From CALDTK01 sp965215115 (GTDB taxonomy: Bacteria; Bacteroidota; Bacteroidia; Chitinophagales; Saprospiraceae), in NCBI GenBank assembly GCA_965215115.1, contig OZ244050.1:186001-250000 (forward strand): a DNA stretch of 64,000 bases, given 5' to 3'. Below, one piece after another: positions 52,269 to 62,845 of this stretch. The notes below the pieces were generated by a model. That model ran no database searches and was not told where the DNA came from. It saw nothing but the letters and a program-made list of their open reading frames with translations. Position numbers and translations under genes: made by a program. How positions within the stretch are numbered: the stretch's first letter is position 1; each line of letters opens with the position of its first letter.

Positions 52269-55200
52269 CCCACCCTCCACGCGTCGACCTCGGCATTTTC
52301 CTTCGAGCGCAGTTCCGGCCTATAGGCATAGCGGCCGCGCTCGCATGTCTGACATGGTGCGCAACGGTTAGTCATGCGCAGGAGGGTGCGAGCTACGCGG
52401 AGCGCGCGCAGTACATGCACAGTTCTTACATAAAGGCTTTGTCCGTGGCGCCGAACTCGCCGCAAGCCGCTTCTCTCGGAAGCTACGGTGAGTACCCCGT
52501 GAGCCTATTCACGGGCGCAATCGATATTTCCGTGCCGATCACCAGCATCGGGGGTACTCGCGTTTCACTGCCAGTTACACTTAACTACAATTCGTCGGGC
52601 GTGCGCGTGATCAGTGTTCCATCCTGGGTAGGCTCAGGGTGGGACCTCACGGCCGGAGGCGTCATTACGCGTCAAGTCGAGGGGTCAGTCGACCTAAAGG
52701 CCAACTATTTCGACCGCGGCGCCGACATCACGCGACTCACCAACTCGACATACGATAACTACTATTTCGACCGCCACAAGCTCTTCCTAGAGGCCTTGAA
52801 CCAGCTCGGCGACGGCCGACGCCGACTTGACACCCAGCCCGACCGGTACAGCTTCACCCACCCCGGGGGCGCGGGCGCGTTTTACCTATTGCCCAACGCA
52901 ATGACGGATCCAGCCAATGGCGTGCTCCTCAAGCGCGTCGAGGACATCTCGATTGTACCCACCTTCGAGGCCGACGGAGAGATTGCGTCCTTCTTAGTAA
53001 CCGACGGCAGCGGCACCCGCTACCACTACACTGCCTACGAGACAACCACGACGACCCTCGAGGAGGATTATCCCGGTACGTCATACATGCCGGCCTACCG
53101 GAGCGCGTGGTACCTAACCTTGGTCGAGTCCTACGACCTCGTTGAAAAGATCGTCCTCGTCTACGACACCGACGCCGCCCCGTTTCACATGCCGGTCAAC
53201 ACCCATGATGGTGACGGCGTGAGCGTCCCGTTGCCGAACAGCTCGTCGCAGTCGGGCAACGCGTGCGGAGCCGCTAGCAACGTCGCCTCTTTCTGTGGAT
53301 ATGGCCCGACCAATATCTACGGCGGGACGGCGAGCGTGACGATCGCTAACCAGCGCAAGCTTCGACAGATCAACTACAGCTACGCTGGCGTGCTGGACAC
53401 CCGGCTCGACTTCGTCCGTAGCGCCTACACGGGCCTCAACAACGCCGGCGCCCAGAAGCTCGACCAAATCACGATCAGTAAAGGCCCCGCGGCGACTGCG
53501 GTACGGGTGTTTAAGCTCACCTACGCTGCCGCGCGGACCCGGCTTACACTCGAGAAAGTTCAGGAGTTCAGCGCCGACCTCTCGGTCGCCAAGCCGGCCA
53601 CGCGCTTCGAGTACCACGCGACCCAGCTCCCGGCCTACACCTCGAACGCCGTCGACTTCTGGGGCTACTACAACGGCGCGACGACAAATACGGCGCTCGT
53701 TCCGAGCATAAGCTGCAATGGCGCTTACTACGGCGGGGCTGATCGCAACGCTTCAACGCACACCCTGGCCGGAGGTCTGCAACGGGTGGTTTACCCGACG
53801 GGGGGCTACACAGAGTTCGTCTTTGAGCCCCACCGCGTTGCTCCCGTGCAAGCTTGTCCCGGTACCCCGAGCACGGCCTTCGAGACCGTTGGCGGGATGC
53901 GCATCAAAGAGGTAAGATCATATTCCGCCCCAGGCCAGCTGGCGTTCACGAAGAGTTACACCTACACGCTCGAGAATTCGACCCTTAGTTCAGGGACACT
54001 CCTCGCCCTTTGAAGATTACCGAGTCGGAGAGCTTCCGGCGCAACTCCCTCAGAGCACTGGATCCGTGTAGCCCGGACAACATTACCTATAACTGTTGGT
54101 ACCTCAAAGTCTTCGCAAACCCGCGGACCGGGCGCTCCGGCAGCGAAGGAGCGCACGTTGGGTACAGACGCGTCGTGGAAACCTTCATTGGGACAACGGT
54201 GTACAACTTCCGCGCATTCCCTGGCGGGCAGCAGTACTTCAGCCCCGCAAATGGCGAGCTACTGAGCTTGCAGAGCTTTGATACGCAAGGCCAGCTCTCG
54301 AAGCAGATTAACTACAGCTACGCCCTCGATGTCAACGAGACCCGCCGCAGCAAGAGCTACCGCGTCCCGCTCGTAATCGCGAACCACAATCAGGATAACA
54401 CCACCAAGCTCTGTATCCCCGTAGGGGGCGGAACGGGTTATACCTGGCTCATGGGTTGGGAGGGCAGCGGGGGGCAGTGCGGTTACGGAACACAGCTCTT
54501 CTCGGACAGAGGGAACACGAAGTACTCGATGTCCTTTTATGACCTGGTGCAGTACTGGCCCTACAGGAAATCCGCGACGACGAGCTACTTCTACGCCGGC
54601 GCGACCGCGTCGATCGCTGAGGCGAAAATGATGGTCTACGGCGACATCAAGGTCGCTTCGCCGACCGCTGTGCAGTTGACCAATAGTGATGGGGTTGTGG
54701 AAGAGGTTCGGTACAAGTACTGTACCGACCCCAACGTCTCGTCGGTGCTCCCAACGGCGGTGTCGTCGGCGATGTTGGCGCGGAACCTCCTGGCCGACCC
54801 GATCGAGGTACTGCGGATCCGGGGCGGGCTCCAGGTCGACGGGACGCGGCTCGTGTATGGACTTTTCGGCGCCGTACCTTACCTTGCCTCCCTCCAGCGC
54901 TACGAGGCGACGTGGGACCAGAACGGGGTCTTTCAATCGAGCGGGCCGGGGCTAGGGTGGGGGACGACGGCCACAGTCAACGCGTACGACAACGGGCGCA
55001 TCTCGTCGGTGACGCGGCGCGGGTGGGTCCCAACGACGTACACATATACGAACGGCTACCTGCGTTCCTCGGCGACCAACGGCTTCGTGACGCTGTACGA
55101 CTACGATGCTCTCAACCGGCTCGAAAAGCAGACGGAGGTCGATGGGCAAGTGACCTACTTCGCGTACGACAAACTCGAGCGCCTGTGGCGCACACTCTCG

Positions 55201-58200
55201 CGCCCGAAGACGAGCACGCCGCAGAAGGATGTCCCAGGCGACTTCCATGTTGTCGATCTCGTGACGTACGCCTACGATCAGGCGGCCGCGCGAAACTACC
55301 GCGAGTTCCAGCGGACGTTCACGCCGACGGCGGGGAGTGCGCTCGGAACGTTGCGCACACGGGAGTGGGTCGACGGGCTCGGCCGCGAGATTCAGCGCAC
55401 GAAGCTGGCGTACACGCCGACTGGCAAGGACTTAGTCATTAGTTCGCAGTACGACGCGTTTAACCGCGTGACGCAAGTGCTGGCCCCGGTGGAGTCGACG
55501 GGCTCGGCGGGAGCTTACGTCACGCCGGTAAGCACGACCCCGCGCACGGTCACGGCCTACGAGGCGAGCCCGCTCGGCCGCGTCACCGGGCAGACCCCGC
55601 CGGGGTGGTACGAGACGAAGACCGCCTACGGGACCAATGCCGTCGCGATCGCGGTCGGGGCGGTAACTTACCCGGCGGGGAGCCTCTTCGCTACCGAGAC
55701 CGTCGACGCGACGGACGTGAATTGGAAAACGATCGTTTACGCGGACAAACTCGGGCGCACGGTGATGTCGCGTCGTACCAACGGCGCGTCTACGCTGGAC
55801 ACGCGCTACCAGTACGACCAGAAGGACCGCCTCACGGCAGTTCTTCCCCCGGGGGTGACGGCAGCCTCGTCGAACCTCGCGTTCCGCTACGTGTACGACG
55901 GGCGCGACAACGTCGTGAGTAAATCTGTGCCCGACGGTGGGACGACCAAAGTGCTGTACAACGAGCGCGACCTCATGACTTACATTGCCGACCCCAACAT
56001 GCAGAGCGCGGGTCAGTGGTTACAGACGAAGTACGACGCCATGGGGCGGCCCGTGAGCACGGGCTTCGCCGTCGAGACCCCGACTTCGGGCTCGGTCGAA
56101 CTACCTTACAGCCAATTGCTGACGACGAGCGCGTACGACGGGACGGCCTTCCTCATGAAGGACAAGGGCAAGCTTACCGGGGAAACGGTGTCGGTCCTCA
56201 CCTCGGCGCCAGCGACCTTCCTAACCGCGACTTACACCTATGATCGGTGGGGCCGCCTAACGCAGAGCGCGCGGTCGAACGTCCTGAACGGGACCTCGAC
56301 CACGACCTTCGCGTACGATTGGGGCGACAATTTGCTGTCCAAGACGTATGCGAACCAGTTCCCCGGGCAGACCGCGACCGTGGTCGACCGGCACGAGTTC
56401 GACCACGCGGGCAGGTCGACGCGCAACTTCATCACCGCGACGAGGAACGGGGCCGCGACTTCGGAGGTGGAGACGAGCCAGCGGGCGTACAATTACAAAG
56501 ACGAGGTAAGCACTATGTGGCTCGGGAAGATGTCCGGGTACCCTAATTTCCTGCAGCAGGTCGACTACGAGTATAACGTGACGGGCTTCTTGACGAAAAT
56601 CAACGCGGGCAACCTGACGAACAGCACCGCAGTCACCAACTTCTGTGGGCCCTTCTCGCCGTACGGCGCGCCGTCGGCGAGTGTGGCGTCGAACGACCTG
56701 TTCGCCCTCGCCCTGCACTACGACACCCCGACGCTCGCGAGCGGTTCCGCGAGACCGATGCGCAACGGAAGCATCGCGCAGGTCGACTGGCAGGTGCGCG
56801 GGCGGCAAAAGCAGAGTTATGGCTTGGTATACGACTACGCAGGACGCCTTACGCAGGCCAACTACGCCGAGTACGCGAGCCCCACAGCCACGGTGCCGAC
56901 CGTACTCAACACCTACAGCACGGCCTACGCGTACGACCCCCGAGGTAACTTCCTCGCCGTGACGCGGCGGGGAGGCCGACTTGGCACTGCATGCGCGGGC
57001 GCTAATGTCATCGACGATCTCTCGTTTGGGCTGGTGGCCAACTCTAATCGCGTCGGCTATGTCGTCGACTACGAAGAAGCGGCGATGCCGGGGCAGGGTT
57101 TTCCCGGCTCGACATCGTACACATACGACCCCAACGGAAATCTGAAGACCGACTCGCACAAAGGCCGCACCTATACCTACAACCACCTCAACCTCCCGCA
57201 GGCCGTCGCGGGGGCAGGCGTGTCGCAGGCGGTGACCTACTCGGCAAAGGGTGAGAAACTCGCCGTCACCACGAACGGGACGACGCGTTACTATTTCGGG
57301 GCCTTGGAGTACGTTGGGACGACGCTTCGGGCCATCGCGCACGCGGATGGGCGCATCTACTACCCAGCGGGAGTGAACTATGCACAGTTCGAGTATTCTA
57401 TCAAGGACCATCTCGGGTCAGTGCGGGTTACTTTCGCCGACAAAAACTACGACGGGATGATCACAGAGTCGACCGATCCGGCGAGTTCGGAGTTGCTCTC
57501 CGAACACCACTACTACCCTTTCGGGATGGAGATGCAGGGACCGTGGAAGGCGAACTCGGACTACGCGGACCGGACGCGCTACACGGGGCAGGAGTTGGAC
57601 CGTGAATTGGGGCTCTACGATTATGGGGCGAGGTGGTACGACCCTGCGCTGGGGCGGTTTTTGCAGGTCGATCCGCTGGCGAGCTCCTTCCCAGGTTATA
57701 CGCCATACCACTACGTGCATAACAATCCGATCAACCTCACTGATCCAACAGGGATGAGTGCTAGCAGTCCGATCTTCGGTACGGATGGTAAGTTTTTAGG
57801 GACGGACTCCGAAGGATTCAAGGGTGACATTGTCATCATGGATGAAAAGGAATATAATAGCTGGACAAAAGCAGATTGCGACGTCGGGGGAGATGGTACT
57901 CTAGACAGCGATATGACGGGCCTCTTAATTGGTGCCGGAGTCGCGCAGACACTCGATAATTATATTGCTAATGATTTTAGCTTTTCTAATGCTGAAGATG
58001 TGTCCTTCGTATCCAAAGTCTTTACGGGTTTAATAGATGCAGCAAGCGGTGCTGGCCTAATAGACTACTCCTCGGCTAATCTCAGCGGTGGAAATATCAA
58101 GGTCGCCCAAGGCGGTGGTACCGACGCTGCGAACTTCGGCACTAATGGGGCAGCGGACGTAATTACGGTTTCCGTTAATCCTATGTCCTACAATGAGCTT

Positions 58201-58413
58201 ACCGCTAAGCAGCAGTTTTCCGGAACGCAAAGTTTACATCATTTAGGAAATAGTGGTGACGCAATCAATATTCTGGGAGTGCACGAACCGATGCATCGGC
58301 AGTATCCAGGTAGTGCAAATCATCCACTGATCGATCGGGCAGTGTTGCAGAATCGTGCGGCCCCATTAATGTCAAATGAGTATCGGCAGAAAATTATGGG
58401 CCGAAAAAACTGA
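52265..58413 (+). CDS. RHS-repeat polymorphic toxin, one frameshift
   Basis: There are two consecutive frames, 52265-54013 (582 aa) and 54010-58413 (1467 aa). Together they give one ~2050-residue Bacteroidota RHS protein. The signal segment is IGIAAALACLTWCATVSHAQ. The N-terminal module is SLGSYGEYPVSLFTGAIDIS ... SWVGSGWDLTAGGVITR. Many YD/RHS repeats follow, then the core end YDYGARWYDPALGRFLQVDP ... NNPINLTDPTGMS. The last ~200 residues after the core are lower in GC and end with GVHEPMHRQYPG, a HExxH zincin motif, suggesting a metallopeptidase toxin. The frame break falls in CCCTTTG, so one missing T may explain it. Confidence 0.8.
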
Positions 58414-58418
58414 GTGGT

Positions 58419-58886
58419 ATGCGTCACGAGCTTTTTATAGTACTAATTTGTTGTGAAGTATTGGCATGTACATGCGCCTGCAACCCGTCAGGCAGTGCAT
58501 CCTCCGACAGCTGTACTACTGGAGTCATTACACTTGATATTACCGCTTCGCACGTTGTGCCCACACTGATTTCTACGATTAGACTCGCCCCTGCGGGAGA
58601 ATATACCATCTACCGTAATAGTCCAGGGTTCGATACGATTCGAGGCGTGACTACCGCCCCTGAATTAGATAGCATCTGGGTACAGGCAAACGTCGTTACT
58701 CTTCCTAGCAAATACGATGTGTATTCAGATGGGGGAATCTATGAACTTACTCTACATTGCCCTAGTCGGGATACGACCGTTACGTATGAAGGCCTGGGTG
58801 GCCTCCCCACAGAAACACGTCGTTTTATCAAGCGCGTTGAAAATATTATGTTGAAGCTTGGTACGGAGTCGCAAAAGGTTAAATAG
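58419..58886 (+). CDS. Putative immunity lipoprotein of the RHS toxin
   Basis: The protein has 155 residues and starts 6 bp after the RHS stop, the expected place for an immunity gene. The N-terminus (LFIVLICCEVLACTCAC) has a lipoprotein-like signal with several Cys. The rest is beta-rich without known family. Low GC is shared with the toxin tip. A periplasmic lipoprotein would fit protection against an exported toxin. The role is inferred from position only. Confidence 0.5.
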   Translation: MRHELFIVLICCEVLACTCACNPSGSASSDSCTTGVITLDITASHVVPTLISTIRLAPAGEYTIYRNSPGFDTIRGVTTAPELDSIWVQANVVTLPSKYDVYSDGGIYELTLHCPSRDTTVTYEGLGGLPTETRRFIKRVENIMLKLGTESQKVK

Positions 58887-58926
58887 TATAGTCGATACTA
58901 GTCGCGGAAGGTCTGGCGCTACACAA

Positions 58927-59595
58927 ATGTATAGTGTGGTGGATCCGCTGGCCGACATGTACCCGGGGTGGTCGCCGTATAACTACGTGATGAATAACCC
59001 GATCTCGAACACCGACCCGACGGGGATGAGTGTAGAAGAGATAGACGGGGGGACGCGCTATACGGGGCAGGACGCGCAGGACATGTTTAAATCGCTCCAG
59101 CAACGCGAGGCGCCGGCGGGGCCGACGAACGAGTACGTGCGGGATAAGAAGACTGGCGAACTGGTGAAGGTCGGCGACAAGGGCGGAGATCGGACAGATT
59201 ATATTTATGATGGAACAATCAGCGAAGACGGTGAGACCATAATATGGAGCGAGGAGAACCCATCAGTAAGAGATAATTATTTTCCATCGCAAACATTGCA
59301 GACTTTAGACGGAAGAGACGACCCTATCTTTCTCGCTTTTCTTGCTTTTGCTACGGGGGGGTTGTCAAGCGCGGAGGGGCTCGCCTCGACCTCCCTTGGC
59401 TTAGCAGCCAAACGTGGCAGTTTTCGTGGGGGGAAGCAAAGCCAAAGGGATCAAACTATCATGGGCTACCCGCAGGACTTCCGACGTTGGTACCACAAAC
59501 AGTACAAGGAAAAAGGTGCGCCAGACGCCACTAAATCTGAATTAAAAGAAATCCATGCAGACTGGATCCAACAAGGAAAACCGCGTGCCGACTGA
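58927..59595 (+). CDS. Orphan RHS C-terminal toxin module
   Basis: It begins inside RHS core sequence: YSVVDPLADMYPGWSPYNYV ... NNPISNTDPTGMS aligns with the end of the upstream core (VDPLASSFPGYTPYHYV). It therefore has no N-terminal RHS shell of its own. After a variable linker, the toxin tip ends GYPQDFRRWYHKQYKEKGAP ... ELKEIHADWIQQGKP, a conserved-looking module I cannot name. As in other polymorphic toxin loci, it could replace the current tip by recombination through the shared core. The ATG at 58927 may not be used. Confidence 0.65.
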   Translation: MYSVVDPLADMYPGWSPYNYVMNNPISNTDPTGMSVEEIDGGTRYTGQDAQDMFKSLQQREAPAGPTNEYVRDKKTGELVKVGDKGGDRTDYIYDGTISEDGETIIWSEENPSVRDNYFPSQTLQTLDGRDDPIFLAFLAFATGGLSSAEGLASTSLGLAAKRGSFRGGKQSQRDQTIMGYPQDFRRWYHKQYKEKGAPDATKSELKEIHADWIQQGKPRAD

Positions 59596-60073
59596 TAAAT
59601 CCGCCGAGCTGGCTAAAATTTCAGCGATGCAATACGCTAAAGACGGAACAGTCTTGACGGAAAGCATCGTGGATATTATTCGTAACACCAGTCATTTTGA
59701 GGTTTTGGACGAGGCTGCACTATTTGTCGAGAGCCGACAAATAGGTGAGGCTGTTCCTGCTATAATCGATAGAATTGCTGATCCATATACGGTCCATCAC
59801 AGATCGACACTATTATTTAGCTGCTCGCGGTTTGACTGCTCGGAATATTTTGAGATTTTAGTTCAAGTTGTTTTTGAAGATGAGTATAGCGCAGCGATGG
59901 AAGCTCTATCATTGATACAAGATAATTGTGATAACGTTACCGGTGCTCAATTTTTGGCGCTGCTGTCGAGGATAGAGGGTATATTGGGCGCAGACGTTGA
60001 ACTAACCGAGGACCGCGAGGAGTTGCTCGAAGAGCTTGCGGCCCAAGCCGACCGTAGAATCCCTTCGAACTAG
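59555..60073 (+). CDS. Putative immunity protein for the orphan toxin
   Basis: The protein has up to 172 residues, overlapping the orphan toxin by 41 bp. It is all-helical with HEAT-like repeats (ESIVDIIRNTSHFEVLDEAA, EAVPAIIDRIADPYTVHHRS, YFEILVQVVFEDEYSAAMEA), and acidic. This is common for cytoplasmic immunity proteins. The start may instead be the internal ATG at 59628. The function is inferred from position and composition. Confidence 0.55.
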   Translation: MQTGSNKENRVPTDKSAELAKISAMQYAKDGTVLTESIVDIIRNTSHFEVLDEAALFVESRQIGEAVPAIIDRIADPYTVHHRSTLLFSCSRFDCSEYFEILVQVVFEDEYSAAMEALSLIQDNCDNVTGAQFLALLSRIEGILGADVELTEDREELLEELAAQADRRIPSN

Positions 60074-60414
60074 AATTTATTACGAGGTCGAATCCATTAT
60101 TCACCGCTGGCTCGATCTAGTAGTATTGTAGCTTTTTCTGCCGAGCTGAACCGCACGCTCTACTATCGTCGTGTAGGTTATTGAACCCGCAACAATCATC
60201 CCGCGAGCCGTTGCAGCTGTCGTTTTGTGGTGAGGGCGTCGTTGAAGGTTTTGACGAGGTGCTTGTCGTCGTCGCCGAGGCGCTCGACGGCGCGTCGGTT
60301 CCCCCGCGGGCGCTTGCGATGAGGCGGATGCGCTCCTGCTCTCGCTCGCCGACGCTGGCGTGTTTCAGCCCCTCAATAGATCGGAATGGATTCTAGTTGC
60401 AAATTTGCACTACG
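60074..60414. other. Gap before IS3 with a gene fragment on the minus strand
   Basis: The GC jumps up near 60200. On the minus strand a frame ending at 60196 reads NRRAVERLGDDDKHLVKTFN ... ALTTKRQLQRLAG and looks like the C-terminal piece of a helical protein cut off by the IS3 insertion; I cannot name it. Nothing else is visible. Confidence 0.35.
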
Positions 60415-60741
60415 ATGTCCGACAAACGTACCAAGCGCTCCTTCACCCAGGAGCAGAAGCTCACCATCCTCGCCGAGGCCCGCGACAACGGCGTCCAGGC
60501 GACCCTCGACAAGCATGCCCTGTACGCGGCGACCTACTACTCGTGGAAGGCTAAGTTCGACGAACTCGGCGACCAGGGCCTCCAGCACGGCATGACCAAG
60601 GCGCAGTCCAAGCGCATCCACGAACTCGAGGGTGAGAATCGCCACCTCGAGGAACTCCTCGGCCAGAAGGAACTCGAGACCAAGCTCAAGGACGAGCTGC
60701 TAAAAAAGAAGTACCCCAAGCTGTACGCCAGGACCTCGTGA
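60415..60741 (+). CDS. IS3 family transposase OrfA
   Basis: The protein has 108 residues. It has an N-terminal helix-turn-helix (KRSFTQEQKLTILAEARDNG ... ATLDKHALYAATYYSWKAKF) and a C-terminal leucine-zipper-like coiled coil (KRIHELEGENRHLEELLGQK), the IS3 OrfA layout. It overlaps OrfB by 4 bp. Confidence 0.9.
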   Translation: MSDKRTKRSFTQEQKLTILAEARDNGVQATLDKHALYAATYYSWKAKFDELGDQGLQHGMTKAQSKRIHELEGENRHLEELLGQKELETKLKDELLKKKYPKLYARTS

Positions 60742-61754
60742 GGGAGTTCAGCAGCTTGGGGATGCCGGTGGCGCGGGCGCTCGAGATCACGGGCCCCTCC
60801 CGCCACGAGTACTACTACCGCCCGAAGCCCGACCGTAAACCTGCGGGCCGCAAGCCCTCCGCCACGACGCGCCACACCGCCGGCGACGGGGCCGAGACCG
60901 AGCTAGACGACGAGGGCTTCGCCGCCGTCGTGCGCGAGCTGTGCGCCGACCCCGACCTCCACTACGGCTACCACACGATGGGCAAGCAGCTGCGCGGCCT
61001 CGGGTACGCCATCAACGACAAGAAGCTCTACCGGGTCATGAAACACCTCGGCCTCCTCCGCGAACGCCGCCGCCCGACCACCGGCAAGCGCGTCCAGCAA
61101 CGCCGCTTCGAGGTCGACGGCCCGCTACAGGGCCTCGAGATGGACATCAAGTTCATCTACGTCGAGGAGCACCGCCGCCACGCCTTCGCGCTCACGGTCC
61201 TGGACGTGTTCACGCGCGAGGTCCTCGACCACCACCTCGGGTCCTCGATCACGCAGGCCGACGTGCGCACGATGTGGGCACGGATCATCGAGGGTCACCT
61301 CCAGCCCGCCGACTTGCTCGCCCGCGGGATCACCGTCCAGATCCGAAACGACAACGACCCGCGGTTCAAGGCCAAGACCGTACAGGCGTTCTTCGCCGAA
61401 AACCACCTCGACCAGGTCTTCACGCACGTCTACACCCCGCAGGAGAACGGCCACATCGAGTCCTTCCACGCGATCCTCGGCCGCGGCGTCGGCGACCGGG
61501 CGTTCCCGACGCTCACGCAGCTCCAGGACTTCCTCACGGGCTTTTACGAGAAGTACAACACGGTTCGCCTCCACGGCTCGACCGCACACCTCCCGCCGGC
61601 GGTGTTCCGCCGGGAGTGGGAGCGCGGCCACGTCCTCGTCACCGCCGACGAGAAACAGCGGCAACGCTTCCGCCTCACCGTCCCGTACGCCGGTCTGCTG
61701 AGTGGGGCATCGGGTAATACGAGCCCGAGGCCCCTTGTTGCACATAACTCCTGA
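60738..61754 (+). CDS. IS3 family transposase OrfB
   Basis: The protein has 338 residues from a GTG at 60738. It has an HTH_21-like region (HYGYHTMGKQLRGLGYAIND) and an rve catalytic core with DDE residues in GLEMDIKFIYVEE, RNDNDPRF and ENGHIESFHAILG. All three acids are present, so it may be active. The C-terminal ~20 residues (SGNTSPRPLVAHNS) look like read-through into the element end. A GGCCCCTTGTTGC word at 61731 recurs at 61811. I could not define the terminal inverted repeats. Confidence 0.9.
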   Translation: MREFSSLGMPVARALEITGPSRHEYYYRPKPDRKPAGRKPSATTRHTAGDGAETELDDEGFAAVVRELCADPDLHYGYHTMGKQLRGLGYAINDKKLYRVMKHLGLLRERRRPTTGKRVQQRRFEVDGPLQGLEMDIKFIYVEEHRRHAFALTVLDVFTREVLDHHLGSSITQADVRTMWARIIEGHLQPADLLARGITVQIRNDNDPRFKAKTVQAFFAENHLDQVFTHVYTPQENGHIESFHAILGRGVGDRAFPTLTQLQDFLTGFYEKYNTVRLHGSTAHLPPAVFRREWERGHVLVTADEKQRQRFRLTVPYAGLLSGASGNTSPRPLVAHNS

Positions 61755-61885
61755 AAAGTGAGGGTGGGCCCACCACATCACCGAAGGCCATCGGTATAAA
61801 AGTCACCGTCGGCCCCTTGTTGCGAAAGCAAACCTATCTTCGAACCGATCAATTCCACAAACCCGACTAGACGAAAGTCCGATAA

Positions 61886-62146
61886 TTAGGGGGCCGAACC
61901 ACATCTCACGACCTAGGTAGGGACAATTACGTATTAGATTTTCTATCCGAACATACTGTAAGGATTAGTTCTGGTCCCGAATATCAAGCCATACTAAATT
62001 ACGACCTCAAACATGATAGTATGATAATTTCGGGAGATTACCCTTTCGTATCGATAAGATGGCGAGTCAATATTACTGATTGTGTGTTGACCGCATTCGA
62101 TAGGGAGGATAGCATAATATTATATCATACGACTCCCGTATACTAG
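61886..62146 (+). pseudogene. 3' remnant of an AT-rich gene
   Basis: An open frame without start codon encodes NYVLDFLSEHTVRISSGPEY ... ILNYDLKHDSMIISGDYPFV ... DREDSIILYHTTPVY and then stops. Composition matches the RHS-tip genes, so it is probably the 3' end of a former immunity-type gene, cut by the IS3 side. The family is unknown. Confidence 0.4.
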
Positions 62147-62218
62147 CTACAAATTGCAAAGTTGTCGATTCGCTGGCGAGCGCCCGTCAAGCGCGTCTAA
62201 GGTCAAACTAATGTAGTC

Positions 62219-62599
62219 GTGAAGCAGGCCACGCTCGCCTACCTCATCAAGACCTACCTACCCTACGCCTACTGGGCCGGCTTTTACGACCTGAAGGGCG
62301 GGGAGCTCAAGATCGGCCCGTACCAGGGGACGCTCGGCTGCCTGAGCATTGCGCTCGGGCGCGGGGTGTGTGGGCGGGTGGCCGTTTCCGGCAAAACGAT
62401 CATCGAGCGGGACGTGCACGCACTTTCGGGCGCGGAGCACATCGCGTGCGATCCGAACAGCCGGAGCGAGATCGTGGTGCCGTGTTTTGACGAAAGTCGC
62501 CAACTGTTCGCCGTGCTGGACATTGACTCGACCGAACCAGGGAGCTTCGACGAGGTCGATCAGGTAGAGCTGGAGGCGCTGTTGGGGGAGGTGTTCTAG
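62219..62599 (+). pseudogene. 5'-truncated copy of the methionine-R-sulfoxide reductase gene
   Basis: It encodes the last 126 residues of the gene at 49841-50353 and keeps all three cysteines, but lacks the first ~44 residues. Over the first ~60 bp the copies differ at many synonymous sites; from 62277 on they differ at only a few, so part of the copy seems to have been converted recently. It begins at a GTG where the homology starts, right after AT-rich foreign DNA. Both mini-hairpins are conserved (62381-62396 and 62485-62498). Confidence 0.8.
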
Positions 62600-62630
62600 C
62601 ATCCGACTCCGGTATGACGAGCGGCGCATG

Positions 62631-62774
62631 GTGGTTTGGTGGCATTTATGCCGCCCCCCCGAGCCGAAGGCGAGTAGTGGTAGGCTCCGGGTCGCGAACG
62701 ACTTTTGGGAAGAGAGAGCCTTCTACCGGGGCCTAGCTTCGCGGGTAGAGGCACTCTAATGGGCGCCAAACCAC
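62631..62774. repeat. MITE/BIME-like palindromic element, copy 2 (diverged)
   Basis: The left end GTGGTTTGGTGGCATTTATG matches copy 1 at 1602 with a few changes, and CCGCCAAACCAC-like sequence (GGGCGCCAAACCAC) ends it. A GGGGGCGGCATCATTC segment at 62818-62833 may be a displaced right end. The interior differs from copy 1. Confidence 0.55.
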
Positions 62775-62845
62775 ATACCGCTCCAGTGCAGCTACCGTCT
62801 TGTTCCGCTCCGTGGATGGGGGCGGCATCATTCAAGCGGCCTTAA

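Noticed and set aside
817..62498. Mini-hairpins as Rho-independent terminators
   Set aside because: The T-run lies 5' of the stem, not 3', the stems are only 3-4 bp, and many copies lie inside genes in either orientation.
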